Assembly: GCF_036248255.1 (NCBI RefSeq)
Contig: NZ_CP109178.1
Coordinates: forward strand, 620,001 to 684,000
Source of the DNA: Streptomyces sp. NBC_01717
GTDB lineage: Bacteria; Actinomycetota; Actinomycetes; Streptomycetales; Streptomycetaceae
DNA length: 64,000 nt
Direction of reading: 5' to 3'
Shown piece by piece: positions 1 through 8,497 of this stretch. Position 1 is the first letter of the stretch. Every line of letters begins with the position of its first letter. The position numbers and the translations under genes are program-made. Below the pieces are notes generated by a model, which did no database searches, was not told the origin of the DNA, and was given only the letters and a program-made list of their open reading frames with translations.

Positions 1-485
1 ACCCAGCGCTCGAACCCGACCTTGAAGACGGCGATACCCGCCTCCGCGGTGAGGCTCGCGGCCGGGTCCTTGACGCCGCGTCGGCGCAGCGTGGCAGCAA
101 GCGCCGCGGACAGAGACGCAAGCTTGATCAGCTCGCGCTCGCGCAGCTCCGCGTTCGCCATGATGACGGCCTGGCGCTGCCGGGCGAACTCGTGGCGCTC
201 CAGGAAGAAGGTGGCGACGGTCTCCAGCGTCGAGGCCATCGCGTCGATCGGCGCGGCTGAGTCCGGGGTGCCGGCGAGGGTGTCCACGAAGATCTCCTCC
301 AGCGCGTGCGAACCCCCGAACAGCACCTCGCGCTTGTCGGCGTAGTGCCGGAAGAACGTCCGCTCGGTGAGCCCGGCGCGTTTGGCGATCTGCGCGGCGG
401 TGGTCTGCTCGAACCCGCGCTCGCTGTAGAGGTCCAGCGCTGCCTGCTCCAGCCGCCCGCGCGCGTTCGGCTCCCATCGACCCAT
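1..485 (-). CDS. TetR family transcriptional regulator (partial, C-terminus beyond the window)
   Basis: The reverse strand encodes about 161 residues beginning MGRWEPNARGRLEQAALDLY and running off the left edge. Residues 10-55 form a TetR-type helix-turn-helix: TTAAQIAKRAGLTERTFFRHY matches the family's recognition helix region and is followed by the usual DKREVLF. The helical region after it (ETVATFFLERHEFARQRQ) is the ligand-binding domain. The gene points away from the SDR at 636, and two near-identical 17-bp palindromes lie in the gap, the first only 17 bases upstream of this ATG. I infer that it represses itself and the SDR. The start is the ATG at 485, as the HTH begins at a normal distance from it. 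The ligand is unknown. Confidence 0.88.
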   Translation of the reverse strand, partial: MGRWEPNARGRLEQAALDLYSERGFEQTTAAQIAKRAGLTERTFFRHYADKREVLFGGSHALEEIFVDTLAGTPDSAAPIDAMASTLETVATFFLERHEFARQRQAVIMANAELRERELIKLASLSAALAATLRRRGVKDPAASLTAEAGIAVFKVGFERW

Positions 486-501
486 GGCCCGATCCTACGT
501 G

Positions 502-550
502 ATGGCAGTGACTGACATCAGGTGCTACGGTTGATGACAGTCACTGACAT
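502..550. promoter_or_regulatory. Twin palindromic operator between TetR gene and SDR
   Basis: Two 17-bp palindromes fit ATGnCAGTnACTGnCAT at 502-518 and 534-550. Their centres are 32 bp apart, about three helical turns. They lie in the divergent gap between the TetR regulator (start 485) and the SDR (start 636). A TetR dimer at each site would cover both promoters. Seen: the palindromes and spacing. Inferred: that this TetR binds them. Confidence 0.75.
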
Positions 551-635
551 AGGCACGTGCGCCACGCCACGCGAGTCCTGGTTCCCCCGGTACCGCGCGG
601 CGCGGAGACGGTCGCCCTACCCGGAGGTTCTCCTC

Positions 636-1574
636 ATGCGTGTGTTCATCACCGGCGCGTCCGGCTGGATCGGTTCAGCCGTTGTTCCGGAACTCATCGG
701 CGCCGGCCACCAGGTCGTCGGGCTCGCCCGCTCGGACGCCTCGGCTGACGCCCTCGCCGAAGCCGGCGCCGAGGTACGCCGCGGCACGCTCGACGATCTC
801 GACACGCTGCGCAGCGCGGCTGCCGACGCCGACGGCGTGATCCACCTCGCCTTCAAGCACGACATCGCGTTCAGCGGCGGCTTCGAGGACGCCGCCGATG
901 CGGACCGGCGTGCCATCGACACGTTCGGCGAGGCGCTCACCGGCTCCGACCGCCCGCTCCTCATCGCCTCCGGCACACTCGGTCTGGCGCCGGGACGGGT
1001 CGCGACCGAGCAGGACGGCCAGGAGTCCGGCCCGGTCGGTGCCCACCTGGCCGGCGGCCCGGCCAAGCGGCTGGCCAACGCTCACGCGACGGTCGCCCTC
1101 GCGGACCGCGGCGTCCGCTCGTCGGTCGTCCGGCTCCCTCCCACCGTTCACGGCGACGGGGACCACGGGTTCCTCGCCACCGTGGTCGCCATCGCCCGCG
1201 AAAAGGGCTTCTCCGGCTACATAGGCGACGGCGACAACCGCTGGCCCGCCGTGCACCGGTCCGACGCCGCGCACCTCTTCCGCCTGGCACTGGAGAGCGC
1301 TCCGGCCGGCTCCACGCTGCACGCGATCGCGAACGAGGGCGTGCCGATCCGTACCGTCGCCGAAGTGATCGGGCGACACCTCGGCCTGCCCGTGGCCTCG
1401 GTCTCCCCGGACGACGCGCCCGGGCACTTCAGCTGGCTGGCCGGCTTCCTCGGCATGGACAGCCCCGCCTCCAGCTCGCACACCCGCGAACTCCTGGGGT
1501 GGCAGCCGACCCGGTCCGGGCTCATCGACGACCTCGACAAGGGCCACTACTTCGCCACCGTTCCCAGGAACTGA
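636..1574 (+). CDS. NAD(P)-dependent epimerase/SDR family oxidoreductase
   Basis: 312 residues. The N-terminus MRVFITGASGWIGSAVVPEL carries the GxxGxxG Rossmann motif of extended SDRs (NAD-dependent epimerase/dehydratase family), and LIASGTLGLAPG and the C-terminal ELLGWQPTRSGLIDDL are typical of this group. The substrate cannot be told from sequence; related proteins act on small carbonyl or sugar-like compounds. The ATG at 636 is chosen over upstream starts because the Rossmann strand begins right there and GGAGG lies about 9 bases before it. The gene diverges from the TetR regulator and is probably controlled through the twin operators. DUF1206 follows 63 bases downstream on the same strand and might be co-transcribed. 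Confidence 0.88.
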   Translation: MRVFITGASGWIGSAVVPELIGAGHQVVGLARSDASADALAEAGAEVRRGTLDDLDTLRSAAADADGVIHLAFKHDIAFSGGFEDAADADRRAIDTFGEALTGSDRPLLIASGTLGLAPGRVATEQDGQESGPVGAHLAGGPAKRLANAHATVALADRGVRSSVVRLPPTVHGDGDHGFLATVVAIAREKGFSGYIGDGDNRWPAVHRSDAAHLFRLALESAPAGSTLHAIANEGVPIRTVAEVIGRHLGLPVASVSPDDAPGHFSWLAGFLGMDSPASSSHTRELLGWQPTRSGLIDDLDKGHYFATVPRN

Positions 1575-1637
1575 GCGGGAGTGAAGCAGAGGGCCGACTC
1601 CAGGAATCGCATGCCCCTGCGGGGGCACACGGTGGGC

Positions 1638-2480
1638 ATGGCAACTGGACCGGCGAAGGCACGTGGACGCGTGCACGCCCAACGCGCGGCGAACAGCACA
1701 GCAGTTTCGGCCGCAGCCCGTGCGGGCTTCGTCGCCCGCGGGGTCATCTACGTACTGATAGGCGTCCTCTCGCTTCGGATCGCACTCTCCGACGGCGGTG
1801 GCAAGCAGGCGGACCGCGGCGGTGCGATAGCCGAGATCGCCGAGAAGCCCTTCGGTACCGTTCTGCTCTGGCTGCTCGGCACAGCCTTGGCGGGCATGGC
1901 CCTGTGGCGCCTGTCAGAAGCCGCTTTCGGTCAGGCGGGCCCGGACGGCAGGAAGGCGAGTAAGAGGGCGATGGCCGCCGGCCGTTTCGTCTTCTACGGA
2001 TTCGTCTCGTACTCCGTGCTGTCCTACGCCGCCGGAGACAAGGGCAGCGGCAGCGGCAGCTCCGACAGGGACTCCCAGGACGTCACGGCGAAAGCGCTGG
2101 ACTGGCCCGGCGGGCAGTGGATCGTCGCCGTCGCCGGTATCGCGGTGGCCGCGGCCGGTATATGGATCGCGGCGAGGGCGATCATGCAAAAGTTCCATAA
2201 GCACCTGAAGATGTTCGAGATGTCGGAGAAGGCCCGCAAGGTGATCGATTTCCTCGGGATGTTCGGCGGCGCCGCCCGAGGCATCGTCTTCGCTGTCGCG
2301 GGCACCTTCGCCGTCGCGGCAGCCGTCCAGCACCAGCCCGGCAAGGCCAAGGGCATGGACGACACCCTGCGCTCCTTCACCGAGACCCCTGCAGGGCCCT
2401 GGCTGCTGGTGCTCATCGCCGTCGGCCTCGCGGCGTTCGGGGTCTTCTCCTGGGCCAATGCCCGCTGGCGCAAGGTCTGA
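1638..2480 (+). CDS. DUF1206 domain integral membrane protein
   Basis: 280 residues with about six hydrophobic segments in three pairs, the architecture of DUF1206 proteins common in actinomycetes. The motif ARAGFVARGVIYVLIGVLSL begins the first pair, and similar G-rich pairs recur near residues 95-140 and 190-280. It is an inner-membrane protein of unknown function. A GTG start at 1581 is possible, but the ATG at 1638 puts the conserved AARAGFVARG motif at the usual distance from the N-terminus. No strong ribosome binding site is visible for either. A Ser/Gly-rich loop (about residues 137-145) separates the middle segments. Confidence 0.82.
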   Translation: MATGPAKARGRVHAQRAANSTAVSAAARAGFVARGVIYVLIGVLSLRIALSDGGGKQADRGGAIAEIAEKPFGTVLLWLLGTALAGMALWRLSEAAFGQAGPDGRKASKRAMAAGRFVFYGFVSYSVLSYAAGDKGSGSGSSDRDSQDVTAKALDWPGGQWIVAVAGIAVAAAGIWIAARAIMQKFHKHLKMFEMSEKARKVIDFLGMFGGAARGIVFAVAGTFAVAAAVQHQPGKAKGMDDTLRSFTETPAGPWLLVLIAVGLAAFGVFSWANARWRKV

Positions 2481-2789
2481 CAGGCGGCGGTGGATCCGTG
2501 CGGTACGCGGGGTGGCTGCGGCGACCGGAATTCCTACCGTTCACCTCGGCGACCCGACGGGGGCGCACCGATGCCGATGACCGGCCGACAGCGCTCCGGC
2601 GAGTGGTAGCCGATGACGTCGGCAATGGCACGGTCGGTCACTTTCTCACCGATCCCATGCAGCACCGATCCCGTCGGTGCCTTCCGCCGGAGCGCCGGTA
2701 CCGAGGGCGGTGCGCGACACGCAACGTCAGGCCTCGCCCTTGATCGACCGCACCTGGCCGACTCGTCAGCGGCCCCGGGGCGGTGCACT
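2481..2789. other. Intergenic region, no gene recognised
   Basis: About 310 bases between DUF1206 and the PP2C phosphatase. Short open frames here have no recognisable domain and no ribosome binding site. I see no repeat or clear terminator. Confidence 0.5.
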
Positions 2790-3947
2790 GTGGAAGACGT
2801 GGGCCTAAGGGAAGGTGTCACAGGTCTGCGGGAGTCATGGCGGCCGAGCCATGCGCTCCTGGCGATTCCCGTCGCGCTCATCGTCGTGATCGCAACCGTG
2901 GACATCCTGCTGCCGGAAGACATCTATCTGGGACCGCTGCTGGTCATCGCGCCCGCGATCACTTCCTCCTTCGAGGGCCCCGTACTGACCGGAGTGGTCG
3001 GGTTCCTGGCCGTGGGGGCCCAGGCATTCATCGCCCTGCACTCCGGCGTACTGACCTCCCGGAACGCTTTGGTGCAGATTGCCGCCCTCGCGATCCTCTC
3101 GGCCCTGACCGTGTTCTTCTGCCTGATACGCGAGCGGCACATCCGACAGCTCGCCCGGGTGCGCTCGGTGGCCGAAACCACACAGAAGGTATTGCTGCGG
3201 CCGCTCCCGGACCGGATCGGCCCCCTGCGGATCGCTTCCTTGTACCTGGCCGCCGAGGACGAGGCCCAGATCGGGGGCGACCTCTACGCGGCCACCCGCA
3301 TCGAGGGCGGAACCCGCATGATGATCGGCGACGTGAGAGGCAAGGGCCTGGCCGCCATCGAAGAAGCAGCCCTCCTGCTCGGCGCCTTCCGCGAGGCCGC
3401 CCACCAGCACACCGGTCTGCCCACACTGGCAGCAGCCCTCGATCAGAGCGTCACCCGCTACCACGCCGACTTCGAGCCGGAGGATGGGGATGACGCCGGG
3501 GAGCGCTTCGTGACAGCGCTGCTGCTGGAGATCCCCGAGGAGGGCCCCATCAGCCGAATGACCAGCTGCGGCCACCCTGCTCCCCTGCTGCTCAGCCCAG
3601 GACACGCGGAAGCCGTACCGAGTCGGCACCCAGCGCCCCCGCTGGGGATCGGCGACATGGGGCCGGCGGGCTACACCGTCGACGCGTTCGCCTTCGAGGC
3701 GGGAAACACCCTCCTCCTTTTCACCGACGGCGTCATCGAAGCGCGCGACCGAGGCGGCGACTTCTACCCGCTCGCGGAACGCGCCGCCCAGTGGACCGAG
3801 AGCCCCCCGGAGAAACTCCTGCACCACCTGCGACGCGACCTCCTCGCCTACGTCGGCGGACGCCTGGGCGACGACGCCGCCATCATCGCGATCCACCGCA
3901 GCCCCGTCCCTCATCCGGGATACCGCCCTGGAGATCCCCGACCCTGA
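2790..3947 (+). CDS. Membrane-anchored PP2C/SpoIIE-family protein serine phosphatase
   Basis: About 385 residues. The N-terminal part has three to four transmembrane segments (LLAIPVALIVVIATVDILLP, then LGPLLVIAPAI, VVGFLAVGAQAF, and LAILSALTVFFCLI). A short linker with RSVAETTQKVLLRPLPDRIG leads into the SpoIIE-type PP2C domain. Metal-binding aspartates sit in IGGDLYA, IGDVRGKGLAA and FTDGVIEARD. Such phosphatases usually act on phosphorylated anti-anti-sigma factors in partner-switching systems, but no RsbW or STAS gene is nearby. The start is uncertain: the GTG at 2790 is chosen because upstream sequence lacks a coding feel, though no strong RBS is seen. A paralogue with the same layout lies at 34605. 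Confidence 0.85.
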   Translation: MEDVGLREGVTGLRESWRPSHALLAIPVALIVVIATVDILLPEDIYLGPLLVIAPAITSSFEGPVLTGVVGFLAVGAQAFIALHSGVLTSRNALVQIAALAILSALTVFFCLIRERHIRQLARVRSVAETTQKVLLRPLPDRIGPLRIASLYLAAEDEAQIGGDLYAATRIEGGTRMMIGDVRGKGLAAIEEAALLLGAFREAAHQHTGLPTLAAALDQSVTRYHADFEPEDGDDAGERFVTALLLEIPEEGPISRMTSCGHPAPLLLSPGHAEAVPSRHPAPPLGIGDMGPAGYTVDAFAFEAGNTLLLFTDGVIEARDRGGDFYPLAERAAQWTESPPEKLLHHLRRDLLAYVGGRLGDDAAIIAIHRSPVPHPGYRPGDPRP

Positions 3948-4101
3948 CGGCTTTTCGGCGCGACTCCGGAGGAACCAGTACCGACGGACGCCGGCAGGAG
4001 CGATGTCGACAGCGGCGCTCTTCCGCCGCACCCGCATGTCCATGACACTGGCGCAGTTCGCGTCATCCACTGCACTGCGACAGGTCCGTGAAAGGACGAA
4101 A

Positions 4102-4869
4102 ATGGCTCATTCCCGCTCCTTTTTCCGCTTTCCGCACTCGTTCGACCGCCGTACGGCGCTGCGCGGGACGCTGGCCGCCGGTATCGGTGCCGTACTCGGG
4201 CCCGTGCTGCTGTCGGGGACCGCGCAGGCGTACTCCTGGTCGCGCACCCTGAACCAGGGGGCCACCGGCGCCGACGTGACCGAACTGCAGATCAGAGTCG
4301 CCGGGTGGGCCGCGGACAGTGCCGGCCAGACCCGCGTGGCCATCGACGGCAACTTCGGTGCCGGCACTGCGGCGGCGGTCCGCCGGTTCCAGGCGGCCTA
4401 CGGACTCACCGCCGACGGCAGCGCCGGCCCCGCGACCCAGTCGCAGCTCAACGCCCTGGAGCAGTCGGACGGTTCGACCGTGCACTTCGACTTCAGCGAG
4501 TTCACCGACCGGATCAGCGGCAACTTCTCCGGCGGCAAGCTGAGCGCGACCGACGTCAAGGAGAACGTCCGCCGCGCGATGTACAAGCTGGAGGCGCTGC
4601 GCAAGAAGCTCGGCAACGTCCCCATCACGGTCAATTCCGGTTTCCGCAGCATCGCTCACAATGCCGACGTCGGCGGTGCCAGCGACAGCATGCACCTGTA
4701 CGGCACGGCGGCCGACCTCGCCGTCTCCGGAGTGCCCAACAAGACCGTCTACCAGAAGGCGGAGACCTCCGGCTTCTCCGGCCTGGAGACCTACACCGCG
4801 GACCACCAGCACGTCGACAGCCGGGCGGACCTCGGCCGGGCCTGGTGGTGGGAGAACGGCACCGTCTAG
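4102..4869 (+). CDS. Tat-exported zinc M15A-type D,D-carboxypeptidase with peptidoglycan-binding domain
   Basis: 255 residues. The N-terminus has a twin-arginine signal (FDRRTALRG followed by a hydrophobic stretch ending LLSGTAQA), so export by Tat is expected. Residues about 45-115 form a peptidoglycan-binding domain 1 (LNQGATGADVTELQ, then IDGNFGAGTAAAVRRFQ). The C-terminal half is a peptidase M15 domain with zinc ligands in SMHLYGTAADL (His and Asp) and DHQHVD (His). This is the layout of the Streptomyces albus G D-Ala-D-Ala carboxypeptidase: cleavage of the terminal D-Ala of wall peptides outside the cell. The ATG at 4102 follows GAAAGGA, and earlier in-frame starts would bury the signal peptide. 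It ends in a hairpin terminator. Confidence 0.9.
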   Translation: MAHSRSFFRFPHSFDRRTALRGTLAAGIGAVLGPVLLSGTAQAYSWSRTLNQGATGADVTELQIRVAGWAADSAGQTRVAIDGNFGAGTAAAVRRFQAAYGLTADGSAGPATQSQLNALEQSDGSTVHFDFSEFTDRISGNFSGGKLSATDVKENVRRAMYKLEALRKKLGNVPITVNSGFRSIAHNADVGGASDSMHLYGTAADLAVSGVPNKTVYQKAETSGFSGLETYTADHQHVDSRADLGRAWWWENGTV

Positions 4870-4896
4870 AAGTCTCCTGAAAATCTTGTCGGTGGA

Positions 4897-4922
4897 GGGG
4901 TGTCCCGCTTGCGGGATGCCCC
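4897..4922 (+). terminator. Hairpin terminator after the M15 peptidase
   Basis: An 11-bp stem (4897-4907 with 4912-4922, two G-U wobbles) and a 4-base loop CTTG lie 27 bases after the stop codon at 4869. There is no strong T run, as is common for Streptomyces terminators. Confidence 0.6.
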
Positions 4923-4971
4923 TTCGCAGTCGTGCGGGGATGGTGACGAGGGATGGAGGATGATGGCCGGC

Positions 4972-5439
4972 ATGCACATCCGCATCGACGCCGTCGACCT
5001 GCCCGGCCTCACCTGCCCGGCTCCCGCCGACGCCAAAGTCCCCGCGTACGGCAACATCCACGCCGCCGTGCAACGCCGCGACCGTCCGGCCGAACTCCTC
5101 GACCCGCAGCCCGGCGACGCCGCGTCCGCGACGTGGACCCTGGAGTGCACCGCGATCTCCTCGCCGACCGGCACCGAGGTGAAAGGCCCCTACGTGCAGG
5201 ACCGTCTGGGCCACCGGTTCATCTATCTGTCGTGGGGCACGGTCGACGAGTCGGGCATCTTCACGATGTTCCGCCGCGCCAAGCTCATGCTCGACGCGGT
5301 CCCCGCCGACGTACTCGCCGCCGCCGCACAGAACGGCCTGCTGGTCGGACGGCTCGGGCTGACCGACGCGTGCGGCAACCCCCTGTGCGCACGGGTAGTG
5401 CCCCCGCACATCTCCTGGACCGCCGAGCCCGCCGCGTAG
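4972..5439 (+). CDS. DUF5990 family protein
   Basis: About 155 residues beginning MHIRIDAVDLPGLTC, which matches DUF5990, a family of small soluble actinomycete proteins. It contains NIHAAVQRRDRPAELLD, VKGPYVQDRLGHRFIYLSWG and LTDACGNPLCARVVPPHI. The family has no assigned reaction. Start choice: GGAGG at 4955-4959 could serve ATG 4963 (spacing 3) or ATG 4972 (spacing 12). I prefer 4972 because family members start at this point, but 4963 is possible. It is separated from the peptidase by the terminator, so it probably has its own promoter. Confidence 0.75.
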   Translation: MHIRIDAVDLPGLTCPAPADAKVPAYGNIHAAVQRRDRPAELLDPQPGDAASATWTLECTAISSPTGTEVKGPYVQDRLGHRFIYLSWGTVDESGIFTMFRRAKLMLDAVPADVLAAAAQNGLLVGRLGLTDACGNPLCARVVPPHISWTAEPAA

Positions 5440-5552
5440 AAGTGGCTTCAGCCGGGCTGCGCGACAGCCTCTTTGGACAGGAGACCGCGCCCACCCGGCC
5501 GGGCAGGTCGGGGCGGACGCGGCGCCGTCGAGTGATGGCGGCTGGTGCGGCC

Positions 5553-6260
5553 TTACCAGGGCAGGATGCCCTCGACGTCGAGGAAGCCTCCGGTGGGGCC
5601 GTCGGGGCTCACTTGTGCCATACGCACAATGATCTCGGCGCCCTGCTCGACGCTTTGGACGCCGGTGTTCCCGTTCAGGTCGGTCTTGGTGAAGCCGGGC
5701 TCCACCGCGTTGATCCGCATGTTCGGGAACGCCTTCGCGTACTGCACGGTGATCGCGTTGACCGCTGTCTTCGACGCCGGGTAGGCCACGCCGGGGTAGG
5801 CGTAGGACGGGGTTCCCGCCGCGGTGAGCCGGGTCAGCGAGGCCAGACCACTGCTGACGTTGACCACGACCGGGGCCTCGGAACGCTCGAGCAGCGGCAG
5901 GAACGCGTGCAGGACCCGCACGGTGCCGAAGACATTCGTCTCGAACGTGTTCCGCATCATGTCTGCGGTCACGTCCGCGGCGCCGATCACGACGTTGCCG
6001 GCACCCCTTTCCTCGATGCCTGCGTTGTTGATCAGTACGTCCAGCCCTCCATCGGCCTCGATGGTCCTCGCCGCCGCCTCCACGGACGCGTCGCTGGTGG
6101 TATCGAGCTGGACCAGCCGTGCGCCCAGCTGCTCGGCGGCGCGGCGCCCGCGTTCGGCGTCCCGGCTTCCGATGTAGACGGTGTGGCCCGCGGCGGCGAG
6201 GCGGCGGGCGGTCTCGAAGCCGAGACCCTTGTTCGCTCCGGTGATCAGTGTCGTTGTCAT
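5553..6260 (-). CDS. SDR family oxidoreductase
   Basis: 235 residues, a classical short-chain dehydrogenase. The cofactor motif TGANKGLG is at residues 7-14, LINNAG at about 78-83, the catalytic Ser in NVSSGLAS, and Tyr/Lys in AYPASKTAV. The C-terminus PTGGFLDVEGILPW is typical of the group annotated as carbonyl reductase-like SDRs. It probably reduces a small carbonyl compound with NADPH; the substrate is unknown. The gene diverges from the XRE regulator at 6362. The gap holds an inverted repeat that is a likely operator, so the regulator probably controls this SDR, a pairing common in Streptomyces. Confidence 0.9.
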   Translation of the reverse strand: MTTTLITGANKGLGFETARRLAAAGHTVYIGSRDAERGRRAAEQLGARLVQLDTTSDASVEAAARTIEADGGLDVLINNAGIEERGAGNVVIGAADVTADMMRNTFETNVFGTVRVLHAFLPLLERSEAPVVVNVSSGLASLTRLTAAGTPSYAYPGVAYPASKTAVNAITVQYAKAFPNMRINAVEPGFTKTDLNGNTGVQSVEQGAEIIVRMAQVSPDGPTGGFLDVEGILPW

Positions 6261-6305
6261 GCCTCCAGGCTGCTGCTGACTGTCGGAAGCAGCCAGGCGT
6301 CCCGT

Positions 6306-6332
6306 CTTCCTGGGACTGCCGGTACCAGGAAG
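6306..6332. promoter_or_regulatory. Inverted repeat in the SDR/XRE divergent promoter
   Basis: Perfect 8-bp arms CTTCCTGG (6306-6313) and CCAGGAAG (6325-6332) flank an 11-bp centre, in the 101-bp gap between the divergent SDR and XRE starts. It is a good candidate site for the dimeric XRE regulator. The binding partner is inferred from position only. Confidence 0.6.
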
Positions 6333-6361
6333 TTCCGCGTGCGGCGGTGCACAGTGGTGAC

Positions 6362-7192
6362 ATGACGAGCACGGATTTCGGGCGCACGGTGCGGCGCTGG
6401 CGCGACCGGGTCTCCCCGGAAGCGGCCGGGCTGCCCGCGGGCGGACATCGGCGCGCGGCCGGACTGCGCCGGGAGGAGCTGGCCCTGCTGGCCGGGATCT
6501 CGGTCGACTACGTGACCCGTCTGGAACAGGGCCGGGCGACCAACCCCTCGGAGCAGGTCGTCGAGGCCCTGGGGCGTGCCCTGCGCCTCTCCGCGGCCGA
6601 GCGCGAGCACCTGTTCCACGTCGCCGGGCTCGTACCCCCGGGGCAGGGCACGGTGCCTGCCTACATCACGCCGAGCGTGCACCGGATGCTGGACCGGCTG
6701 ACCGGGACGCCCGTCGCGGTCTTCGACGCGGCGTGGACGCAGTTGCTGGCCAACCCTCTGTACACGGCGCTGATGGGCGAGCGGCACGGCCGGGAGCGCA
6801 ACGGCGTATGGCGCGCCTTCCTCGGGTCGGGTGATCGCGTCCGCCATACGACGCAGTCCCGGCGCGCGATGGAGACCGCGGTGGTCGCCGACCTGCGCGC
6901 GACTGCTGGCCGGTACCCGGATGACCAGCAACTGCGGCGCCTGGTCACAGAGTTGTGCACGAACAGCGAACGGTTCGCCGAACTGTGGGATGCGGGCGCC
7001 TTGGGTCAGCACGAGGCTGCGCGCAAGACCATCGATCACCCGCAGGTGGGCTCCCTGACGCTGGACTGCGATGTGCTCAGCGTGGCGGGCAGCGACCTGC
7101 GCATCATGATCTACACGGCTGAGCCCGGCACCCAGGACACCGAACGCCTGGAGCTCCTCGCCGTCCTCGGCACCCAGACACTCGTCGGATAG
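6362..7192 (+). CDS. Helix-turn-helix (XRE/MmyB-like) transcriptional regulator
   Basis: 276 residues. The N-terminal HTH_31-type domain contains RRAAGLRREELALLAGISVD then YVTRLEQGRATNPSEQVVEA, the signature of the actinomycete XRE regulators that carry a C-terminal MmyB-like ligand-binding domain. That domain runs from about residue 110 (PVAVFDAAWTQLLANPLYTAL) to DAGALGQHEAARKTIDHPQVG and the final beta strands. MmyB-like domains are PAS-like pockets thought to bind small hydrophobic ligands. These regulators usually sit divergent from an oxidoreductase, as here (SDR at 5553). The ATG at 6362 is chosen because the HTH would otherwise be preceded by about 38 unrelated residues. A second member of this family is at 45324. 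Confidence 0.9.
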   Translation: MTSTDFGRTVRRWRDRVSPEAAGLPAGGHRRAAGLRREELALLAGISVDYVTRLEQGRATNPSEQVVEALGRALRLSAAEREHLFHVAGLVPPGQGTVPAYITPSVHRMLDRLTGTPVAVFDAAWTQLLANPLYTALMGERHGRERNGVWRAFLGSGDRVRHTTQSRRAMETAVVADLRATAGRYPDDQQLRRLVTELCTNSERFAELWDAGALGQHEAARKTIDHPQVGSLTLDCDVLSVAGSDLRIMIYTAEPGTQDTERLELLAVLGTQTLVG

Positions 7193-7278
7193 CCGCCCTG
7201 CCGCAACCGCGACTGCCTCGCGGCCATCGTCCTCAGGTCACCGGCCTGCGGGTGGCGAGACAAGGTGAGTCGTCCTGG

Positions 7279-7314
7279 CGAACGGAACCCGCGCCTGCCT
7301 TGCGGTTCCGTTCG
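7279..7314. terminator. Bidirectional hairpin between convergent genes
   Basis: Perfect 11-bp arms CGAACGGAACC (7279-7289) and GGTTCCGTTCG (7304-7314) with a 14-base loop lie between the end of the XRE gene (7192) and the end of the convergent HEAT protein gene (7359). The position suggests a terminator serving both directions. Confidence 0.65.
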
Positions 7315-7358
7315 AGCCACGGGCCGGTCAGCAGGCGCCACCGTGAGCGCGAACCTTC

Positions 7359-8045
7359 CTACTTGTCGTGCTGTCGGCGCACCATCTCGGTGATCCAGAC
7401 GGGCGCGAACGGAGACGTACAGCCCGGGGAAGTCGGGTAGTCCTTGAGCACCTCCAGGCGCTCACCGATGTCGATCGCGCGGGTGCGGTGCTCGGCGTGC
7501 TCGATCCCGATCTGAGCCAGACAGTGGTTCATCGCCCACTGCAGGCGAGCCGGGGCCTCTTTCATCTGCGCCTCGATGACGTCGAGCAGTCCTGCGAGGT
7601 CGAGGCCCTCGGGCTTCTTCGCCACGCGTTCGGTGGTCAACGCCCAGCCGGCACTCGCGACCACCGGATCCGGATCGGCGGACCAGGCCAGGCGCAGCTC
7701 TTCGGAGTGCGGGTTCTTCTTCACCACGTAGTTCACGAGCCAGTCGTGCACCTTGGGTGTGCGCGCCTCGCGCAACATGACGTCCAACTCGTCACGCTCG
7801 AACGCCTTCGGGCGGCAGATCAGGATCGCCAGCAGTCTCGCCGCGGTGTCATCCGTCTCCCAGAGCCGGCTCGCGAGTTCCTGCTGCGTCTTCAGCCGCT
7901 TCGCGAGCGCGCGCAGCTTGCTGAGGTTCACACCGTGATCGTCACCGTGTTTCTCGTTCACCTCGCGTGTCTTCGGGTCCTCGAGTTCGGCCAGCTCGGC
8001 CATCACCTCGGCCACCGTCGTCTCGGTCAGCGCCGTCTCGGCCAC
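7359..8045 (-). CDS. DNA alkylation repair (AlkD-like HEAT-repeat) protein
   Basis: 228 residues, all helical, without signal or membrane segment. The sequence resembles the DNA alkylation repair protein family: NLSKLRALAKRLKTQQELA early, then HDWLVNYVVKKNPHSEELRL and SADPDPVVASAGWAL, and a C-terminal LQWAMNHCLAQIGIEHAEHR. Members are HEAT-like (ALK) repeat proteins, some of which remove N3- or N7-alkylated bases. Catalytic residues are not certain here, so enzymatic function is inferred from family. The start is the ATG at 8045. It is convergent with the XRE gene and shares a hairpin terminator. Confidence 0.8.
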   Translation of the reverse strand: MAETALTETTVAEVMAELAELEDPKTREVNEKHGDDHGVNLSKLRALAKRLKTQQELASRLWETDDTAARLLAILICRPKAFERDELDVMLREARTPKVHDWLVNYVVKKNPHSEELRLAWSADPDPVVASAGWALTTERVAKKPEGLDLAGLLDVIEAQMKEAPARLQWAMNHCLAQIGIEHAEHRTRAIDIGERLEVLKDYPTSPGCTSPFAPVWITEMVRRQHDK

Positions 8046-8497
8046 CTCAGCCTCCTGTCCATCACGTGCGCGATTCAGCCTACGACGGAAGTCGGCCTCC
8101 TGGCGTACACGCCGTTCGGCGGCAGCAGCCAGCGGGTGTGCCGGTGCACCCCGAGCCGCCGCGCGATGGCCGACAGCGTGATGTCGTCGAGCCGCAGCGG
8201 GCTGACCGCCCGCTTCGCCGCCTGGCTGGTGGGCTTGGCCCGTGGCGGCGCGAAGCCGTCAGTGACGCACACGAGGCCTTCCCTTGATTCAGTTGCTCGG
8301 TCGCTGCTGATCTTGGAAGGCCCCGCGCTCCGTCTCGCCCTCGCGCCATGCCGTGGACCCGGACACCGCGAGCCGGCTCACCAGGTTCATGTACGAGAGC
8401 CAAAAAATCGGATGGCGATGTCGAGAACCCACGGCCGGCTCCGTCCCCGGGGTGAACGCGACCACAATGGGTCGCACGAGCACAGAGGAGAAACACG
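8046..8497. other. Intergenic region with a possible HTH-containing remnant on the - strand
   Basis: On the reverse strand, 8075-8272 reads LRLDDITLSAIARRLGVHRH, which looks like a helix-turn-helix, but the frame is short, has no ribosome binding site and ends soon after. I regard it as a possible fragment. The last 40 bases include AGAGGAGAAA, the ribosome binding site of the next gene. Confidence 0.35.

Noticed and set aside
4063..6387. 774-codon open frame on the - strand
   Set aside because: It runs antisense to the M15 peptidase and DUF5990 genes and out of frame through the SDR. It has Arg/Gly-rich composition with no domain.
8075..8272. Small - strand frame with a helix-turn-helix-like stretch
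   Set aside because: Too short, with no ribosome binding site; kept only as a possible remnant in the intergenic note.
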